Source: a virus. From it: 52,541 nt of DNA. The stretch spans positions 1 through 52,541 of IMG/VR virus record IMGVR_UViG_3300049793_000050; one strand, 5' to 3'. The position numbers were made by a program, and so were the translations under genes. Shown piece after piece: positions 41,519 to 49,713 of this stretch (position 1 is its first letter; each line of letters starts with the position of its first letter). Below the pieces are notes generated by a model that searched no databases, was not told the DNA's origin, and saw only the letters and a list, made by a program, of their open reading frames with translations.

Positions 41519-41926
41519 ATGAACACACTTGACCTGCGCATCAAACGACCGTTGAAACTGCTCACTGAAAACGATTGGGCGGCCTGGACTTCCGAATCGA
41601 AAGTCATTGCCGACATGCTCAAGATGAGTGGGCTGCAAGACAAGACGGTCGCGATCGAAATCGGGATCGACAGCGCCACGCTCTCCAAAGCACAGACCGG
41701 CCAAGCTCGGCTATCCGAAGCGCACATGGACGCGCTGATGGACGCCTGTGGCTCCGAGGCATGGCTTCAGTATTGGAACCTGAAGCGCGGCTATGACCCG
41801 CGCGTCCTGCGTCGCATCGAGACTGCTCTGGAATTAGAAAACCGGCAACTGCGCGAGCGCCTTGAGAAGCTTGAGTCTGACCGCGAAGTCGAGTTGGCTC
41901 TATTCGCCAGGATAAAGACAGCATGA
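41519..41926 (+). CDS. Early HTH regulator with C-terminal coiled coil (possible CII-like)
   Basis: A 135-residue protein. Residues about 28-85 contain ADMLKMSGLQDKTVAIEIGI then DSATLSKAQTGQARLS, an HTH of the type used by CII-like phage activators. The C-terminus (RIETALELENRQLRERLEKL) is a heptad coiled coil for oligomerisation. GGAGC precedes the ATG. Position directly after cro fits CII. The gap 41377-41518 has an AT-rich stretch but no clear promoter. Confidence 0.68.
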   Translation: MNTLDLRIKRPLKLLTENDWAAWTSESKVIADMLKMSGLQDKTVAIEIGIDSATLSKAQTGQARLSEAHMDALMDACGSEAWLQYWNLKRGYDPRVLRRIETALELENRQLRERLEKLESDREVELALFARIKTA

Positions 41927-42123
41927 CCAACCTAAAAATTCAAAGCGAAGCCGATACCCGCAACGAAGCCTTGGAAGAGGCTGCGACGACATGCGAGCTA
42001 CTGACGACAACTGGATCCAGCGTTGAATGGGGCATAGGCACGATGGACTGCGCACGAGCAATCCGCGCACTGAAAACAGCACCGGTTACACAGATCGTTG
42101 TTCGCAACTGCACCGTTCATTGA
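41923..42123 (+). CDS. Small early protein, unknown
   Basis: A 66-residue protein (MTNLKIQSEADTRNEALEEA) overlapping the regulator by four bases. Acidic helical first half, VTQIVVRNCTVH end. No family recognised; coupled translation supports it. Confidence 0.55.
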   Translation: MTNLKIQSEADTRNEALEEAATTCELLTTTGSSVEWGIGTMDCARAIRALKTAPVTQIVVRNCTVH

Positions 42124-42132
42124 GAGGCCTGT

Positions 42133-42336
42133 ATGTGGACCGTTGAATACGTAAGGGCGCGCGACCAGCGCTACTACCAAAAGAACAAAGAGGCCATCAT
42201 GGCGCGCCGTGCAGCCAAGGCAGCAATCAAAGCGGCGATGGCACCAGAAAAGGCATCCGTCTCCGTTGTCAACGGTTGGCCTGCGCTCAAGACGCCAAGC
42301 CTCAACAAGATCGCGTTGCAGAAGGAGCCTGCATGA
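42133..42336 (+). CDS. Small basic early protein, unknown
   Basis: A 67-residue protein (MWTVEYVRARDQRYYQKNKE) with a strongly basic Ala/Lys/Arg middle, resembling the basic repeat units of HNH-associated regions but lacking a nuclease. Overlaps the next gene by four bases. Function unknown. Confidence 0.52.
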   Translation: MWTVEYVRARDQRYYQKNKEAIMARRAAKAAIKAAMAPEKASVSVVNGWPALKTPSLNKIALQKEPA

Positions 42337-42545
42337 GCGCCGAAACCGAAACGCACAGCCCCGAGCAGCGCCCGGAATCGGTCGGCGTCTACCGGCGCAC
42401 TTGGAATGAATACGAGCGCTTCTCGTATTGGAATGGAATATTTTGGGGAGTGCTCGTCAACACGGCTGAGCGTGCCATCGAGTACCAGCATCAAAAAAGC
42501 AGCGAGCAGAACCTGCCTTGGTCTGAGTTGGGAGTGGCGGTATGA
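42333..42545 (+). CDS. Small early protein, unknown
   Basis: A 70-residue protein with aromatic-rich centre VGVYRRTWNEYERFSYWNGI. ATG 42333 overlaps the previous stop (ATGA) and follows a GGAG site. No family recognised. Confidence 0.55.
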   Translation: MSAETETHSPEQRPESVGVYRRTWNEYERFSYWNGIFWGVLVNTAERAIEYQHQKSSEQNLPWSELGVAV

Positions 42546-42593
42546 CTAAATCGCGCATCCGATTCATAAAATTTATTTAATTGGGAGCTATGA

Positions 42594-43343
42594 ATGCGAG
42601 TAGATAACGAAATTTTGAACGTCTTGAGCAACGCTGAAACAAATGGCGCGGTGTTGAAATTAGTCGGCCAGCTTGATCGTGCGCTGTACGCCCGCACGAA
42701 CAAGGTGCTCGAAGCCGCGGGAGGTAAGTGGAACCGCAAGGTAGGCGGGCACACATTCGACGCCGACGCAGCCGACGCGATGGATCAAATCATCTTGACC
42801 GGCGAGGTCGCAAGCATTAAGACAAAGGCGCAGCAATATGGATATTTCCCAACGCCAGCAACCATAGCGGCGCGAGTGATCGAACTGGCTCAAATCAAAC
42901 CAGGAATGCGGGCATTGGAGCCAAGCGCCGGCAAGGGCGCGCTGGCATACCAGGCGGCGGATGCTGGTGCGCTGGTCGATTGCTATGAGCTCATGGATGT
43001 TAATTTTGCCGCTATTGCCGGCGACGTACGACTGGGCGCTATCCGTAATATGGATTTTCTTGCGCAGGCGCCGGAAGCATCATATGACCGCGTGGTGATG
43101 AATCCGCCATTTGATAAGCAGGCTGATATCCGCCATGTGCTGCACGCGCTCAAGTTCCTCAAGCCTGGTGGCCTGTTAGTGTCGGTGATGGCGTCCGGCG
43201 TCACGTTCCGCGACAACAAGCTGACGACGGAATTCCGCGACCTGATCCGTGCGCGCGGCGGCGAGATTGAGGCCCTCCCAGAGGGATCGTTTAAATCCTC
43301 TGGGACGATGGTCAATACAGTCATCGTAACAATTCCTAATTAA
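42594..43343 (+). CDS. Orphan DNA adenine methyltransferase-like protein
   Basis: A 249-residue class I methyltransferase. SAM motif I is ALEPSAGKGALAY (about 107-119), motif IV is NPPF (170-173), the signature of N6-adenine or N4-cytosine enzymes, and YGYFPTPATIAARVIELA before motif I is typical of phage/plasmid orphan methylases. The N-terminal ~80 residues form a small conserved helical extension. No restriction partner is visible nearby, so anti-restriction or epigenetic roles are more likely. Confidence 0.83.
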   Translation: MRVDNEILNVLSNAETNGAVLKLVGQLDRALYARTNKVLEAAGGKWNRKVGGHTFDADAADAMDQIILTGEVASIKTKAQQYGYFPTPATIAARVIELAQIKPGMRALEPSAGKGALAYQAADAGALVDCYELMDVNFAAIAGDVRLGAIRNMDFLAQAPEASYDRVVMNPPFDKQADIRHVLHALKFLKPGGLLVSVMASGVTFRDNKLTTEFRDLIRARGGEIEALPEGSFKSSGTMVNTVIVTIPN

Positions 43344-43349
43344 AGCCGC

Positions 43350-43433
43350 ATGAGCGCATTCGTCATCAACAGCAACGAGTCCCTGCAGCGCGTATTAGGC
43401 GACTTGCGCGAGATGGGGCGTAATCATGGCTGA
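43350..43433 (+). CDS. Mini-frame before DUF1367 gene
   Basis: A 27-residue frame MSAFVINSNESLQRVLGDLR that overlaps the DUF1367 gene by eight bases. It looks like the N-terminal fragment of a longer phage protein, perhaps a NinB-like recombination protein, cut short. Could be a leader peptide for coupling. Confidence 0.35.
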   Translation: MSAFVINSNESLQRVLGDLREMGRNHG

Positions 43434-43887
43434 AATTGTCCTTATGCGCACACCACACGGCGCGCTGATACCGGCTGATCAGCAATCAATGGACGCGATC
43501 GCGAAGCTGAAAGCAGGCGTCGGAATTCGTGCGAGTTTCAAGAAAGAAAACAACCTTCAATTTCACCGTAAATTGTTCGCGCTGGTCAACCTTGGTTTTG
43601 ATTCATGGGAGCCTGCCGACGTGAAATACAAGGGGTCGAAGATTGAAAAGAATTTCGACCAATTCCGCGACGATATTACGATTCTTGCGGGATTTTATAC
43701 AACGTCCGTGCGGCTCAATGGTGATATCAAATTCACAGCTAAGAGCTGGAGCTTTGCGTCAATGGAGCAGGATCATCGCGAGGAACTTTATAGCGCCGTC
43801 ATCAATGTAATTCTGTCGCGCATTCTCACGAAGTACACCCGCGAAGACTTGGATGCCGTGGTCGATCAAGTATTGAGGTTTGCATGA
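43426..43887 (+). CDS. DUF1367 phage protein
   Basis: A 153-residue protein of the DUF1367 family seen beside nin-region genes in lambdoid phages. Landmarks are ALIPADQQSMDAIAKLKAG, FHRKLFALVNLGFDSWEP and WSFASMEQDHREELYSAVIN. Function unknown, probably in recombination or replication given its constant neighbours (NinG here). Confidence 0.85.
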   Translation: MAEIVLMRTPHGALIPADQQSMDAIAKLKAGVGIRASFKKENNLQFHRKLFALVNLGFDSWEPADVKYKGSKIEKNFDQFRDDITILAGFYTTSVRLNGDIKFTAKSWSFASMEQDHREELYSAVINVILSRILTKYTREDLDAVVDQVLRFA

Positions 43888-44066
43888 AATCACACGACAC
43901 AAAGACGCATAAGAAGTTTTCTGTTGGCGATACTTTTGGAAGGTTGACGATCGAGTCGCATGGCGTAAAGGCTAACTGCAAATGCCAGTGTGGAAATTCT
44001 GTTGTTGTCGTGTCGGCAGTCTTTTCTTTCTCGCGGGTAGCGTTCTCTCACTCGTGGCGGCGCTGA
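43884..44066 (+). pseudogene. Truncated AP2/HNH-type homing endonuclease N-terminus (probable remnant)
   Basis: A 60-residue frame whose FGRLTIESHGVKANCKCQCG resembles the zinc-binding entry domain of AP2/HNH-type phage nucleases, where a second SCGC pair is expected further on. Here the sequence drifts into VVVVSAVFSFSRVAFSHSW and stops, so the second zinc half and nuclease are missing. It overlaps the DUF1367 stop by four bases and may still be translated. Confidence 0.5.
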
Positions 44067-44067
44067 A

Positions 44068-44427
44068 ATGAAGCAGCTTGCCCTGATCTGCGACACGTTG
44101 TATTTGCGTCCATGGCAATCGACCATGGATGACCCGCTGCAGCAAGTGCGCTCCATTGCGTATCGGGCGCGCAACGGCATGGGGGGTAATCGAGCGGTAC
44201 GCGACACAGAAAATGAGCTGCTCAAGCTCTATGAAGGAAAAAAATTAACAAGCAAAGAAATCAATGCCTTGAACGAAAAATTCAATCTCACCTATTTGCT
44301 CGGCCTATACGTTGGCGGGGGATATAACCCGAAACACACACAAGAGAAATTCGAGTTGTTGCGATCAGAAATACAGTTGCTTATCAAGCGCGTCGTTCTG
44401 GATCTGCTGACGGATGTGCCGGCATGA
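44068..44427 (+). CDS. Early-right operon protein, unknown
   Basis: A 119-residue helical protein (LYLRPWQSTMDDPLQQVRSI, LTSKEINALNEKFNLTYLLG). It overlaps NinG by four bases. No family recognised; it could be a NinG-associated nin-region protein. Confidence 0.55.
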   Translation: MKQLALICDTLYLRPWQSTMDDPLQQVRSIAYRARNGMGGNRAVRDTENELLKLYEGKKLTSKEINALNEKFNLTYLLGLYVGGGYNPKHTQEKFELLRSEIQLLIKRVVLDLLTDVPA

Positions 44428-45020
44428 AGCGCACCGCCAAGCCTCGCACCTGCAAGAACAAAGCCTGTGCCGACAAGTTTGTGCCGACAAGACCACTACA
44501 AAACGCTTGCTCGATCGGTTGCGCCATCATCATCGGTCGCGACAAGATAAGGGCTGATGCAGCCAAGGTTGCCAAGCTGGAGCGCCAGAACGACAAGGTG
44601 CGCAGGGAGGCGCTTAAGGATATTCCGGAGCTAAAAGCAGAGGCGCAAGAGGCGACCAATGACTTGGTGCGCTACCGCGATCGCAACAAGACATGTATTT
44701 GCTGCGGCGGCATGCCAAAGACCTCTGGCGCCCTGACTGGTGGCGCTTGGGATGCATGCCACTACAGGAGCCGCGGGAGTGCCGACCACTTGCGCTACAA
44801 CCTGGACAACATCCATCGCGGTCTGAAGGATTGCAACAAGTACGGCCATACCGATTATCGCGGCGGGCTGATCGCGCGCATCGGCATTGCGCGCGTCGAG
44901 GCGCTGGAATGCGATCAAACGGTTGTGAAATGGACTGCCGACATGCTGCGCGAGATCCGTGATAGTCGCCGCGCGCAGTTGAGGGCATTGAAGGCGAACG
45001 AATTTATGGAAGCAGCATGA
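44424..45020 (+). CDS. ninG: NinG/Rap recombination nuclease
   Basis: A 198-residue homologue of lambda NinG (Rap), a structure-specific nuclease for recombination intermediates. N-terminal zinc-finger-like cysteines (RTCKNKACADKF, NACSIGC), central basic coiled region, then the HNH-like core TCICCGGMPKTSGALTGGAW, DACHYRSRGSADHLRYNLDN and the GLKDCNKYGHTDYRGGLI phrase specific to the family. Confidence 0.93.
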   Translation: MKRTAKPRTCKNKACADKFVPTRPLQNACSIGCAIIIGRDKIRADAAKVAKLERQNDKVRREALKDIPELKAEAQEATNDLVRYRDRNKTCICCGGMPKTSGALTGGAWDACHYRSRGSADHLRYNLDNIHRGLKDCNKYGHTDYRGGLIARIGIARVEALECDQTVVKWTADMLREIRDSRRAQLRALKANEFMEAA

Positions 45021-45076
45021 GCGACGTGGCCATGCTTGCGGTACTGAAAAATAAAGAATTAAAAGCGGGGGAGTGA
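45017..45076 (+). CDS. Mini-frame between ninG and HNH gene
   Basis: A 19-residue frame (MSDVAMLAVLKNKELKAGE) overlapping the ninG stop by four bases and sharing one base with the HNH start at 45076. It carries the HNH ribosome site (GGGGGAG) in its own 3' end, so it may be a coupling leader. Confidence 0.35.
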   Translation: MSDVAMLAVLKNKELKAGE

Positions 45077-45363
45077 TGCGGGACTACTGGATAGACCATA
45101 ACGGTAAGCAGTGGATTGTTCCGCAGATTAAGGGGCGCCTGAAATTTCGCATTCCTTCACATGCAGCGCTGAAAGAATTCGTGCTGCATCGCGCCGGGTA
45201 TAAATGCGAGCAGTGCGGCTTCGATAATCTCTTGAAATTGATTGCCGATCACATCATTTCCCGTCGCAATGGCGGACAACATCATCCAGACAATATGCAG
45301 TGTCTGTGCGAATCATGCAACGCGCGTAAGGTTGGGTTGGTCGATGCGAGGCTTGGAAAGTGA
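45076..45363 (+). CDS. HNH endonuclease, small
   Basis: A 95-residue HNH nuclease: KCEQCGFDN zinc pair, then LIADHIISRRNGGQHHPDNM and CESCNARK. A GTG three bases before ATG 45076 is possible. It is coupled to the replication gene by a GTGA overlap. Could be a recombination nuclease working with NinG or a small homing nuclease. Confidence 0.85.
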   Translation: MRDYWIDHNGKQWIVPQIKGRLKFRIPSHAALKEFVLHRAGYKCEQCGFDNLLKLIADHIISRRNGGQHHPDNMQCLCESCNARKVGLVDARLGK

Positions 45364-46175
45364 ATTACTACTCCTACCACATCGGCGATTTCAATAACGC
45401 TACACGGCACCTGACCCGTATCGAACGCAGCATCTATCGCGACATGCTTGACCTGTATTACGACACCGAGCAACCGCTTGTCATAGATCGCGTTGCTTTG
45501 TGCCGGAAACTGCTTGCACGCACAGAGGAAGAATCAACAGCTGTTGAACAGGTGTTGAACGAGTTCTTCACGAAAACTGAACAAGGTTGGTATCACAGCC
45601 GGTGCGAAGAGGGCATCGAAGAGTACCGCAAGAATATTAGCGGGAAATCTGCGGCTGGCAAGGCAAGCGCAGCAAAGAGAGAGGCTGAAAGACTAGCAAA
45701 ACTCAACGAGCGTTCAACAGGCGTTCAACATCCGTTGAGCAAATGTGCAACGGATGAGCAACTAACCATTCCCCAAGAACCACTCCCCATTCCCCAAGAA
45801 CCAGTTTTAAAACCTTCCGCGAAAAATCGCGGTGAGGAATATCCGCCTGAATTCGAGGAAGCATGGGCAGCCTATCCGAAGCGCCCAGGTGCCAGCAAAG
45901 CCGATTCATTGAAGGCTTGGTCTGCGCGCATCAAGTCCGGCGCCACTGCCGCCGATATTCTGGCGGGCGTGATTCGCTATGCCGCTTACGTGATCGTCAA
46001 ACAAACAGAGCCGGAATTTGTGAAGCAGCCAGCGACGTTCTTCGGCCCAGGCGATCACTTCAAGGCCGATTGGACGATTATGCAGCCGCGCGGGTCGCCC
46101 ACAAAAGAATCCAGGCACAGCGGCTTTGACAAAATAGACTACTCGGAGGGGATAGAAAATGGACGAATCACTTAA
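45360..46175 (+). CDS. Replication protein with DUF1376 domain (O-like)
   Basis: A 271-residue replication initiation or helicase-recruiting protein. Residues 1-90 are the DUF1376 domain (YSYHIGDFNNATRHLTRIER, YRDMLDLYYDTEQPL). A linker follows, containing a repeated PIPQEP phrase. The C-terminal domain (EFEEAWAAYPKRPGASKADS, KQPATFFGPGDHF) is that of phage replisome-organiser proteins. GTG start at 45360. The origin may lie within the gene, but no clear iteron set was found. Works with the DnaC-like loader encoded next. Confidence 0.85.
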   Translation: MNYYSYHIGDFNNATRHLTRIERSIYRDMLDLYYDTEQPLVIDRVALCRKLLARTEEESTAVEQVLNEFFTKTEQGWYHSRCEEGIEEYRKNISGKSAAGKASAAKREAERLAKLNERSTGVQHPLSKCATDEQLTIPQEPLPIPQEPVLKPSAKNRGEEYPPEFEEAWAAYPKRPGASKADSLKAWSARIKSGATAADILAGVIRYAAYVIVKQTEPEFVKQPATFFGPGDHFKADWTIMQPRGSPTKESRHSGFDKIDYSEGIENGRIT

Positions 46176-46941
46176 AAAAATCGACGCCTCAACCGAATCA
46201 AAGCCCGATTCATGCGCAACCCATGGTGAATTTGTAAGCACGGCTTTTAAGTTCGGCGAGCGCGTCATGCATTGGTCTGGATGTCCTCAGTGTGGGCGCA
46301 TTCATTCCGAAAAAGCGGCCGCAGACGCGGTGCAGTTGGAGGCAAAAGAGCGGCAAGCGCGCCTTGAGGCAAGACTGAGCAAGTCGGGCATCCCGATCCG
46401 GTATCGCGCCAAAGACTTCGCATCCTATGTTGCCGGTTCAGACAAGCAAGAAAAGGCGCTGTCGATCGCAATGGAATTCGCAAGCAATTTCAAGCACCAC
46501 GTTGAAGCCGGCACGGTCGTTGTGTTCTCCGGCTTACCGGGAACCGGGAAAAGCCACCTTGCCACGGCGATCGCGCAAGAGGTGATGAAGTCGCATACGG
46601 TGCTGTACACCTCGGCAATCGATGCGGTGCGCATGATCCGCGATACCTGGCGCCGCGATTCCCCGCGGACGGAAAGCCAAGTGCTGCAGGAATTATCTGC
46701 CCTCGGCTTGCTGGTTCTGGACGAGGTCGGGGTCCAGTACGGTAGCGAAGCGGAGCAAGTGACCCTATTCGACATCATCGACAAGCGCTACCGGGATCTA
46801 ATGCCAACCATTTTGCTGACGAACTTGAACAAGACCGGCATGAAAACGTTTCTTGGCGATCGCAGTTTTGACCGGCTACGCGAGGGCGGCATCTGGATCA
46901 CATTCGATTGGGATTCGCAACGCGGAAAGGTGGCAGCATGA
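46159..46941 (+). CDS. DnaC-like helicase loader ATPase
   Basis: A 260-residue AAA+ loader. N-terminal zinc-type cysteines and histidine (CATHGEF, WSGCPQCGRIH), then Walker A GLPGTGKS (125-132), Walker B LLVLDEVG (184-191), a sensor I-like ILLTNLN and an arginine-finger region near DRLREGG. It loads the host DnaB helicase at the phage origin, guided by the DUF1376 protein, whose gene it overlaps by 17 bases. Confidence 0.92.
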   Translation: MDESLKKIDASTESKPDSCATHGEFVSTAFKFGERVMHWSGCPQCGRIHSEKAAADAVQLEAKERQARLEARLSKSGIPIRYRAKDFASYVAGSDKQEKALSIAMEFASNFKHHVEAGTVVVFSGLPGTGKSHLATAIAQEVMKSHTVLYTSAIDAVRMIRDTWRRDSPRTESQVLQELSALGLLVLDEVGVQYGSEAEQVTLFDIIDKRYRDLMPTILLTNLNKTGMKTFLGDRSFDRLREGGIWITFDWDSQRGKVAA

Positions 46942-47105
46942 AATCCAAATCCTACGAAGCCGGCCATCTCGCCTCGTGCGGCCCGCTGAACTTGCCAAAG
47001 ACGCCTGAGCGCAACGAAAAATTGAGCCGCACGGCATTGAAGCGCCGGTCTATCTCCAGGTTGCCGAAGGTGGCGTTGAACTGGATGAAGCGGGAGGCAG
47101 CATGA
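46938..47105 (+). CDS. Small basic protein, unknown
   Basis: A 55-residue basic protein (MKSKSYEAGHLASCGPLNLP) overlapping both neighbours by four bases. The central part is rich in Arg/Lys/Ser (RTALKRRSISRLPKVALNWM). No family recognised. Confidence 0.52.
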   Translation: MKSKSYEAGHLASCGPLNLPKTPERNEKLSRTALKRRSISRLPKVALNWMKREAA

Positions 47106-47407
47106 GCGCCATTTTCCTCAGCGGACCCATGAGCGGAATTGAAAATTTCAACTATCCAGCCTTCAACGCAGCCGCCGCCAAGCTGCGCGCGCAAGGTCAT
47201 TCCGTCCTAAATCCCGCGGAAAATCCGGTCCCGTCCTGCGGCACCTGGGCCGGCTACATGCGCCTATCGATCGCCCAATTGATGCGCTGCGAGATTGTGG
47301 CGGTTCTCGATGGATGGCAGGACTCAAGCGGTGCGGTGGTAGAGGTCGAGCTCGCCATGAAATTGGGGATTCCTGTGCGCGATGTGATGACTATGGAGCC
47401 TGCTTAA
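47102..47407 (+). CDS. DUF4406 nucleoside 2-deoxyribosyltransferase-like protein
   Basis: A 101-residue protein of the DUF4406 family: FLSGPMSGIENFNYPAFNAA, NPAENPV, and a late GAVVEVELAMKLGIPV. The fold is related to nucleoside 2-deoxyribosyltransferases. In phages the family is common and may act in nucleotide salvage or sensing. Coupled to both neighbours. Confidence 0.87.
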   Translation: MSAIFLSGPMSGIENFNYPAFNAAAAKLRAQGHSVLNPAENPVPSCGTWAGYMRLSIAQLMRCEIVAVLDGWQDSSGAVVEVELAMKLGIPVRDVMTMEPA

Positions 47408-47652
47408 TGGACGCGAAATACATAGTTATCCGCTCCGGCGGCTTCGAACTACTTTTCAACTTCCCGCCGCTAATCCAGCACGCAGCCATGCTCCTGACGC
47501 TGAAGCGCGGGAATGCGGACTACGCCGGCGCCGAAGTCGTCTCAGCCGGATTTATCACGCCAGCCGGAGGGTGCCACGGTCGCAGCATATCGCTTGGCGT
47601 TGAGTCGCGGCCGGAAGCGGATACGAAGCTGCTGCAGCGGGGGTGTGTGTGA
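47407..47652 (+). CDS. Small early protein, unknown
   Basis: An 81-residue protein (MDAKYIVIRSGGFELLFNFP) whose ATG shares a base with the previous TAA. Beta-alpha pattern with AEVVSAGFITPAGGCHGRSI. Small proteins with this start are common in proteobacterial phages, function unknown. The 3' end contains the ribosome site of the next gene. Confidence 0.55.
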   Translation: MDAKYIVIRSGGFELLFNFPPLIQHAAMLLTLKRGNADYAGAEVVSAGFITPAGGCHGRSISLGVESRPEADTKLLQRGCV

Positions 47653-48374
47653 GCGCGCCTGTGATTATCGGCGATGCCACGCTGTACCTCGGCGATGTTT
47701 CCGAGATATTGCCCGACCTGCAGGCTGACTTGGTAATTGCAGATCCTCCATATGGAATTGGGGAATCTGGACGCAAGAATGCGACGCGCGGCAAGCCATT
47801 TGGCGGAAAACCACAAGGAAAGAACACGCGCGGCACCGCCATCCCGCCGCGCGACTATGGTGCATATGACTGGGATGAGGTGCCGCCAGATGCGGATGAA
47901 CTCGCTATGACAGTCGGGGCCGGTAGAAACTGCATTATATGGGGTGCCAATCATTTCGGCATGCCAGCTGCGTCAAAGTGGCTGGTTTGGGATAAGTTAA
48001 ACAGTGGAGATTTCGCAGACTGCGAGATTGCATGGTCCAATCTACCGGGCGCAATTCGGATCTTCCGCCATATGTGGAATGGAATGTTGCGCGACTCAGA
48101 GCGCGAGACGCCGCGCGTCCATCCTACGCAGAAACCAATTGCCTTGATGGGCTGGTGTTTAGATCAAGCCCCGGCCGCGAAGGTAATCGGAGAGCCTTGG
48201 ATGGGTTCCGCTCCTGCGGGCTGTGCCGCACTTGCTCGAGGCCTGAAGTGGTGGGGCATCGAAAAGAGCGAGCGAAACTTCGACATCGCCTGCCAGCGGA
48301 TTGAGTCCGCTTACGCACAGGGCAAGCTATTCGCGCCCGAACCCATGAAACAGACGCAGGAGACATTCCTATGA
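47649..48374 (+). CDS. DNA methyltransferase, DPPY type (beta-class-like order)
   Basis: A 241-residue N6-adenine or N4-cytosine methylase. Catalytic motif IV DPPYGIGES lies near the N-terminus (residues 32-40) and the SAM motif near the C-terminus, the beta-class order (THPTQKP-like VHPTQKPIALM precedes it). Motif I is altered: the usual DPFxGSGTT is EPWMGSAPAG here, so activity should be checked. GTG 47649 is chosen (GTGA overlap, GGGGG six bases upstream); GTG 47643 is possible. Confidence 0.83.
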   Translation: MSAPVIIGDATLYLGDVSEILPDLQADLVIADPPYGIGESGRKNATRGKPFGGKPQGKNTRGTAIPPRDYGAYDWDEVPPDADELAMTVGAGRNCIIWGANHFGMPAASKWLVWDKLNSGDFADCEIAWSNLPGAIRIFRHMWNGMLRDSERETPRVHPTQKPIALMGWCLDQAPAAKVIGEPWMGSAPAGCAALARGLKWWGIEKSERNFDIACQRIESAYAQGKLFAPEPMKQTQETFL

Positions 48375-48493
48375 ACCCCGCAATCACCATCATCCTAGAG
48401 CTCATCGCCTGCGCCCTGTTCGCCACATTCGGCTTCTGGCTATTGGCTGAGATTTGCGAGGCCGTTGAATTCATGTCTGGAGGATGGAAATGA
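48371..48493 (+). CDS. Small membrane protein
   Basis: A 40-residue protein (MNPAITIILELIACALFATF) with one membrane helix, coupled by overlap to the methylase (ATGA) and to the next gene. Function unknown; small membrane peptides at this place may be exclusion or toxin-like peptides. Confidence 0.5.
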   Translation: MNPAITIILELIACALFATFGFWLLAEICEAVEFMSGGWK

Positions 48494-48792
48494 AAATTAA
48501 CTTAAACGATGTTGTACGAGTGAAGCTTACCGATCATGGGCGTGCGGTACTCGCAACAGACCATGCTGGATTCTGGTCGGGGCGCGGGTTTTCTTATCCG
48601 TACCTACAGCCCAAGGAGGACGCTGACGGCTGGAGCAAATGGCAACTATGGTCGCTGATGAAGGCATTCGGGCCGCATATTGGCATGGGCCTTGACAACT
48701 GTTTCGATTTAACGATTCAGACTATTGATAAAGAACTCCCTGCGCAGTCGTCTTTAGACCCCATGAAGAGCGTTCGGGATATATGCAGATGA
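48490..48792 (+). CDS. Early-right operon protein, unknown
   Basis: A 100-residue protein (MKINLNDVVRVKLTDHGRAV) with the phrase DADGWSKWQLWSLMKAFGPH. ATG 48490 has GGAGG at the right distance, better than ATG 48484. Proteins with this start recur in phages near late regulators; function unknown. Confidence 0.58.
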   Translation: MKINLNDVVRVKLTDHGRAVLATDHAGFWSGRGFSYPYLQPKEDADGWSKWQLWSLMKAFGPHIGMGLDNCFDLTIQTIDKELPAQSSLDPMKSVRDICR

Positions 48793-48816
48793 CCAACAAC
48801 CGAAAGGAGAAATAAC

Positions 48817-49002
48817 ATGTTTGCATGGCTGCGAAAACTAAGAAATCGCGGAGCGGTAAAAGAGCCGAAGGTCGTCGCGCACGAGCCGCCGAAGCCTGCC
48901 CCGGTTCGTTATGAAGAGTACCTGATGCGGAAAGCGAGACAGCAAGCGAGAATCCGGCGCGCTCAGGATGATTTCAACAAATCGGGCTACGGCAATGGCT
49001 GA
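48817..49002 (+). CDS. Small basic protein, unknown
   Basis: A 61-residue basic protein (MFAWLRKLRNRGAVKEPKVV) with a helical Arg/Gln-rich C-terminus (YLMRKARQQARIRRAQDDFN). GAAAGGAG precedes the start. It overlaps the next gene by eight bases. Confidence 0.52.
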   Translation: MFAWLRKLRNRGAVKEPKVVAHEPPKPAPVRYEEYLMRKARQQARIRRAQDDFNKSGYGNG

Positions 49003-49510
49003 CAAGTTCGACTTGCTCGAGCTGCACTTGGTCGGCGGCAGGTTGCGCCCAGAACGGAGCTACGCCTGTCCGAGCAGCCCAGGCGCGAACTACTATGGCG
49101 ACCCATCACGAATCGCCTTCAACATGAAAAAACGACAAGGGGAAGACATGGATAGGCCGAGCGATCGCGAAAAGGCGGATCAGTTGTTGATCGAGTGGTT
49201 CCGATGGTCGGCAATCTACCGGCCAAATCTCGGTGTGCCCCGTGTGGCGCCGTACTGTCAACAGTCCACCACGTCGAAGCAATACGACGACCCGGGCGAC
49301 TTGATGTATGACCGCGTGTACCAGACCGAAATGAAGGCAGTTGATTTTTGTATAGATGCGATCGCCGTACCTATGCAACAGGCAATTGGCACTGAAATGC
49401 GGAATCGGCAGGTTAAGGCGCGCGTGTGGCGCGACCCGGGAAACAAGTCATTCTCGGCGGCGCTGGATGCCGTGATCGTGGTCATGCGCAAGCGCGGGCT
49501 GTTCGATTGA
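48995..49510 (+). CDS. Conserved phage protein, possible Q-like late regulator
   Basis: A 171-residue protein starting MADKFDLLELHLVGGRLRPE. The conserved part is KADQLLIEWFRWSAIYRPNL, GVPRVAPYCQQ and FCIDAIAVPMQQAIGTEMRN. Proteins of this type sit at the end of early operons just before late genes in Burkholderiales and related phages, where Q-type antiterminators are expected. No zinc ribbon is present, so the functional call is contextual only. Confidence 0.5.
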   Translation: MADKFDLLELHLVGGRLRPERSYACPSSPGANYYGDPSRIAFNMKKRQGEDMDRPSDREKADQLLIEWFRWSAIYRPNLGVPRVAPYCQQSTTSKQYDDPGDLMYDRVYQTEMKAVDFCIDAIAVPMQQAIGTEMRNRQVKARVWRDPGNKSFSAALDAVIVVMRKRGLFD

Positions 49511-49713
49511 AAATATTTGACATCCACGGCAATATATTCCACACTACGCGCGTGGTGGGAGAGTTGCCACCAAAAATTGCCAGTTACCTTCGCGGGTCGC
49601 TGGCTTTTTGCATTGGAGCCCGCCATGACCGACGATCTGAAGCGCCAGCTAGGCATCGGACAGAGCAGCATGGCGCGGCGCCTGAAGGATTACGCCGATC
49701 CATTCGAGCCTGA
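49507..49713 (+). CDS. Possible TTG-initiated small protein
   Basis: A 68-residue frame from TTG 49507, overlapping the previous stop. Its first ~35 residues (KIFDIHGNIFHTTRVVGELP) look coding, but the rest overlaps the next gene out of frame and is Arg/His-rich shadow-like sequence. Low confidence. Confidence 0.28.
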   Translation: MKIFDIHGNIFHTTRVVGELPPKIASYLRGSLAFCIGARHDRRSEAPARHRTEQHGAAPEGLRRSIRA

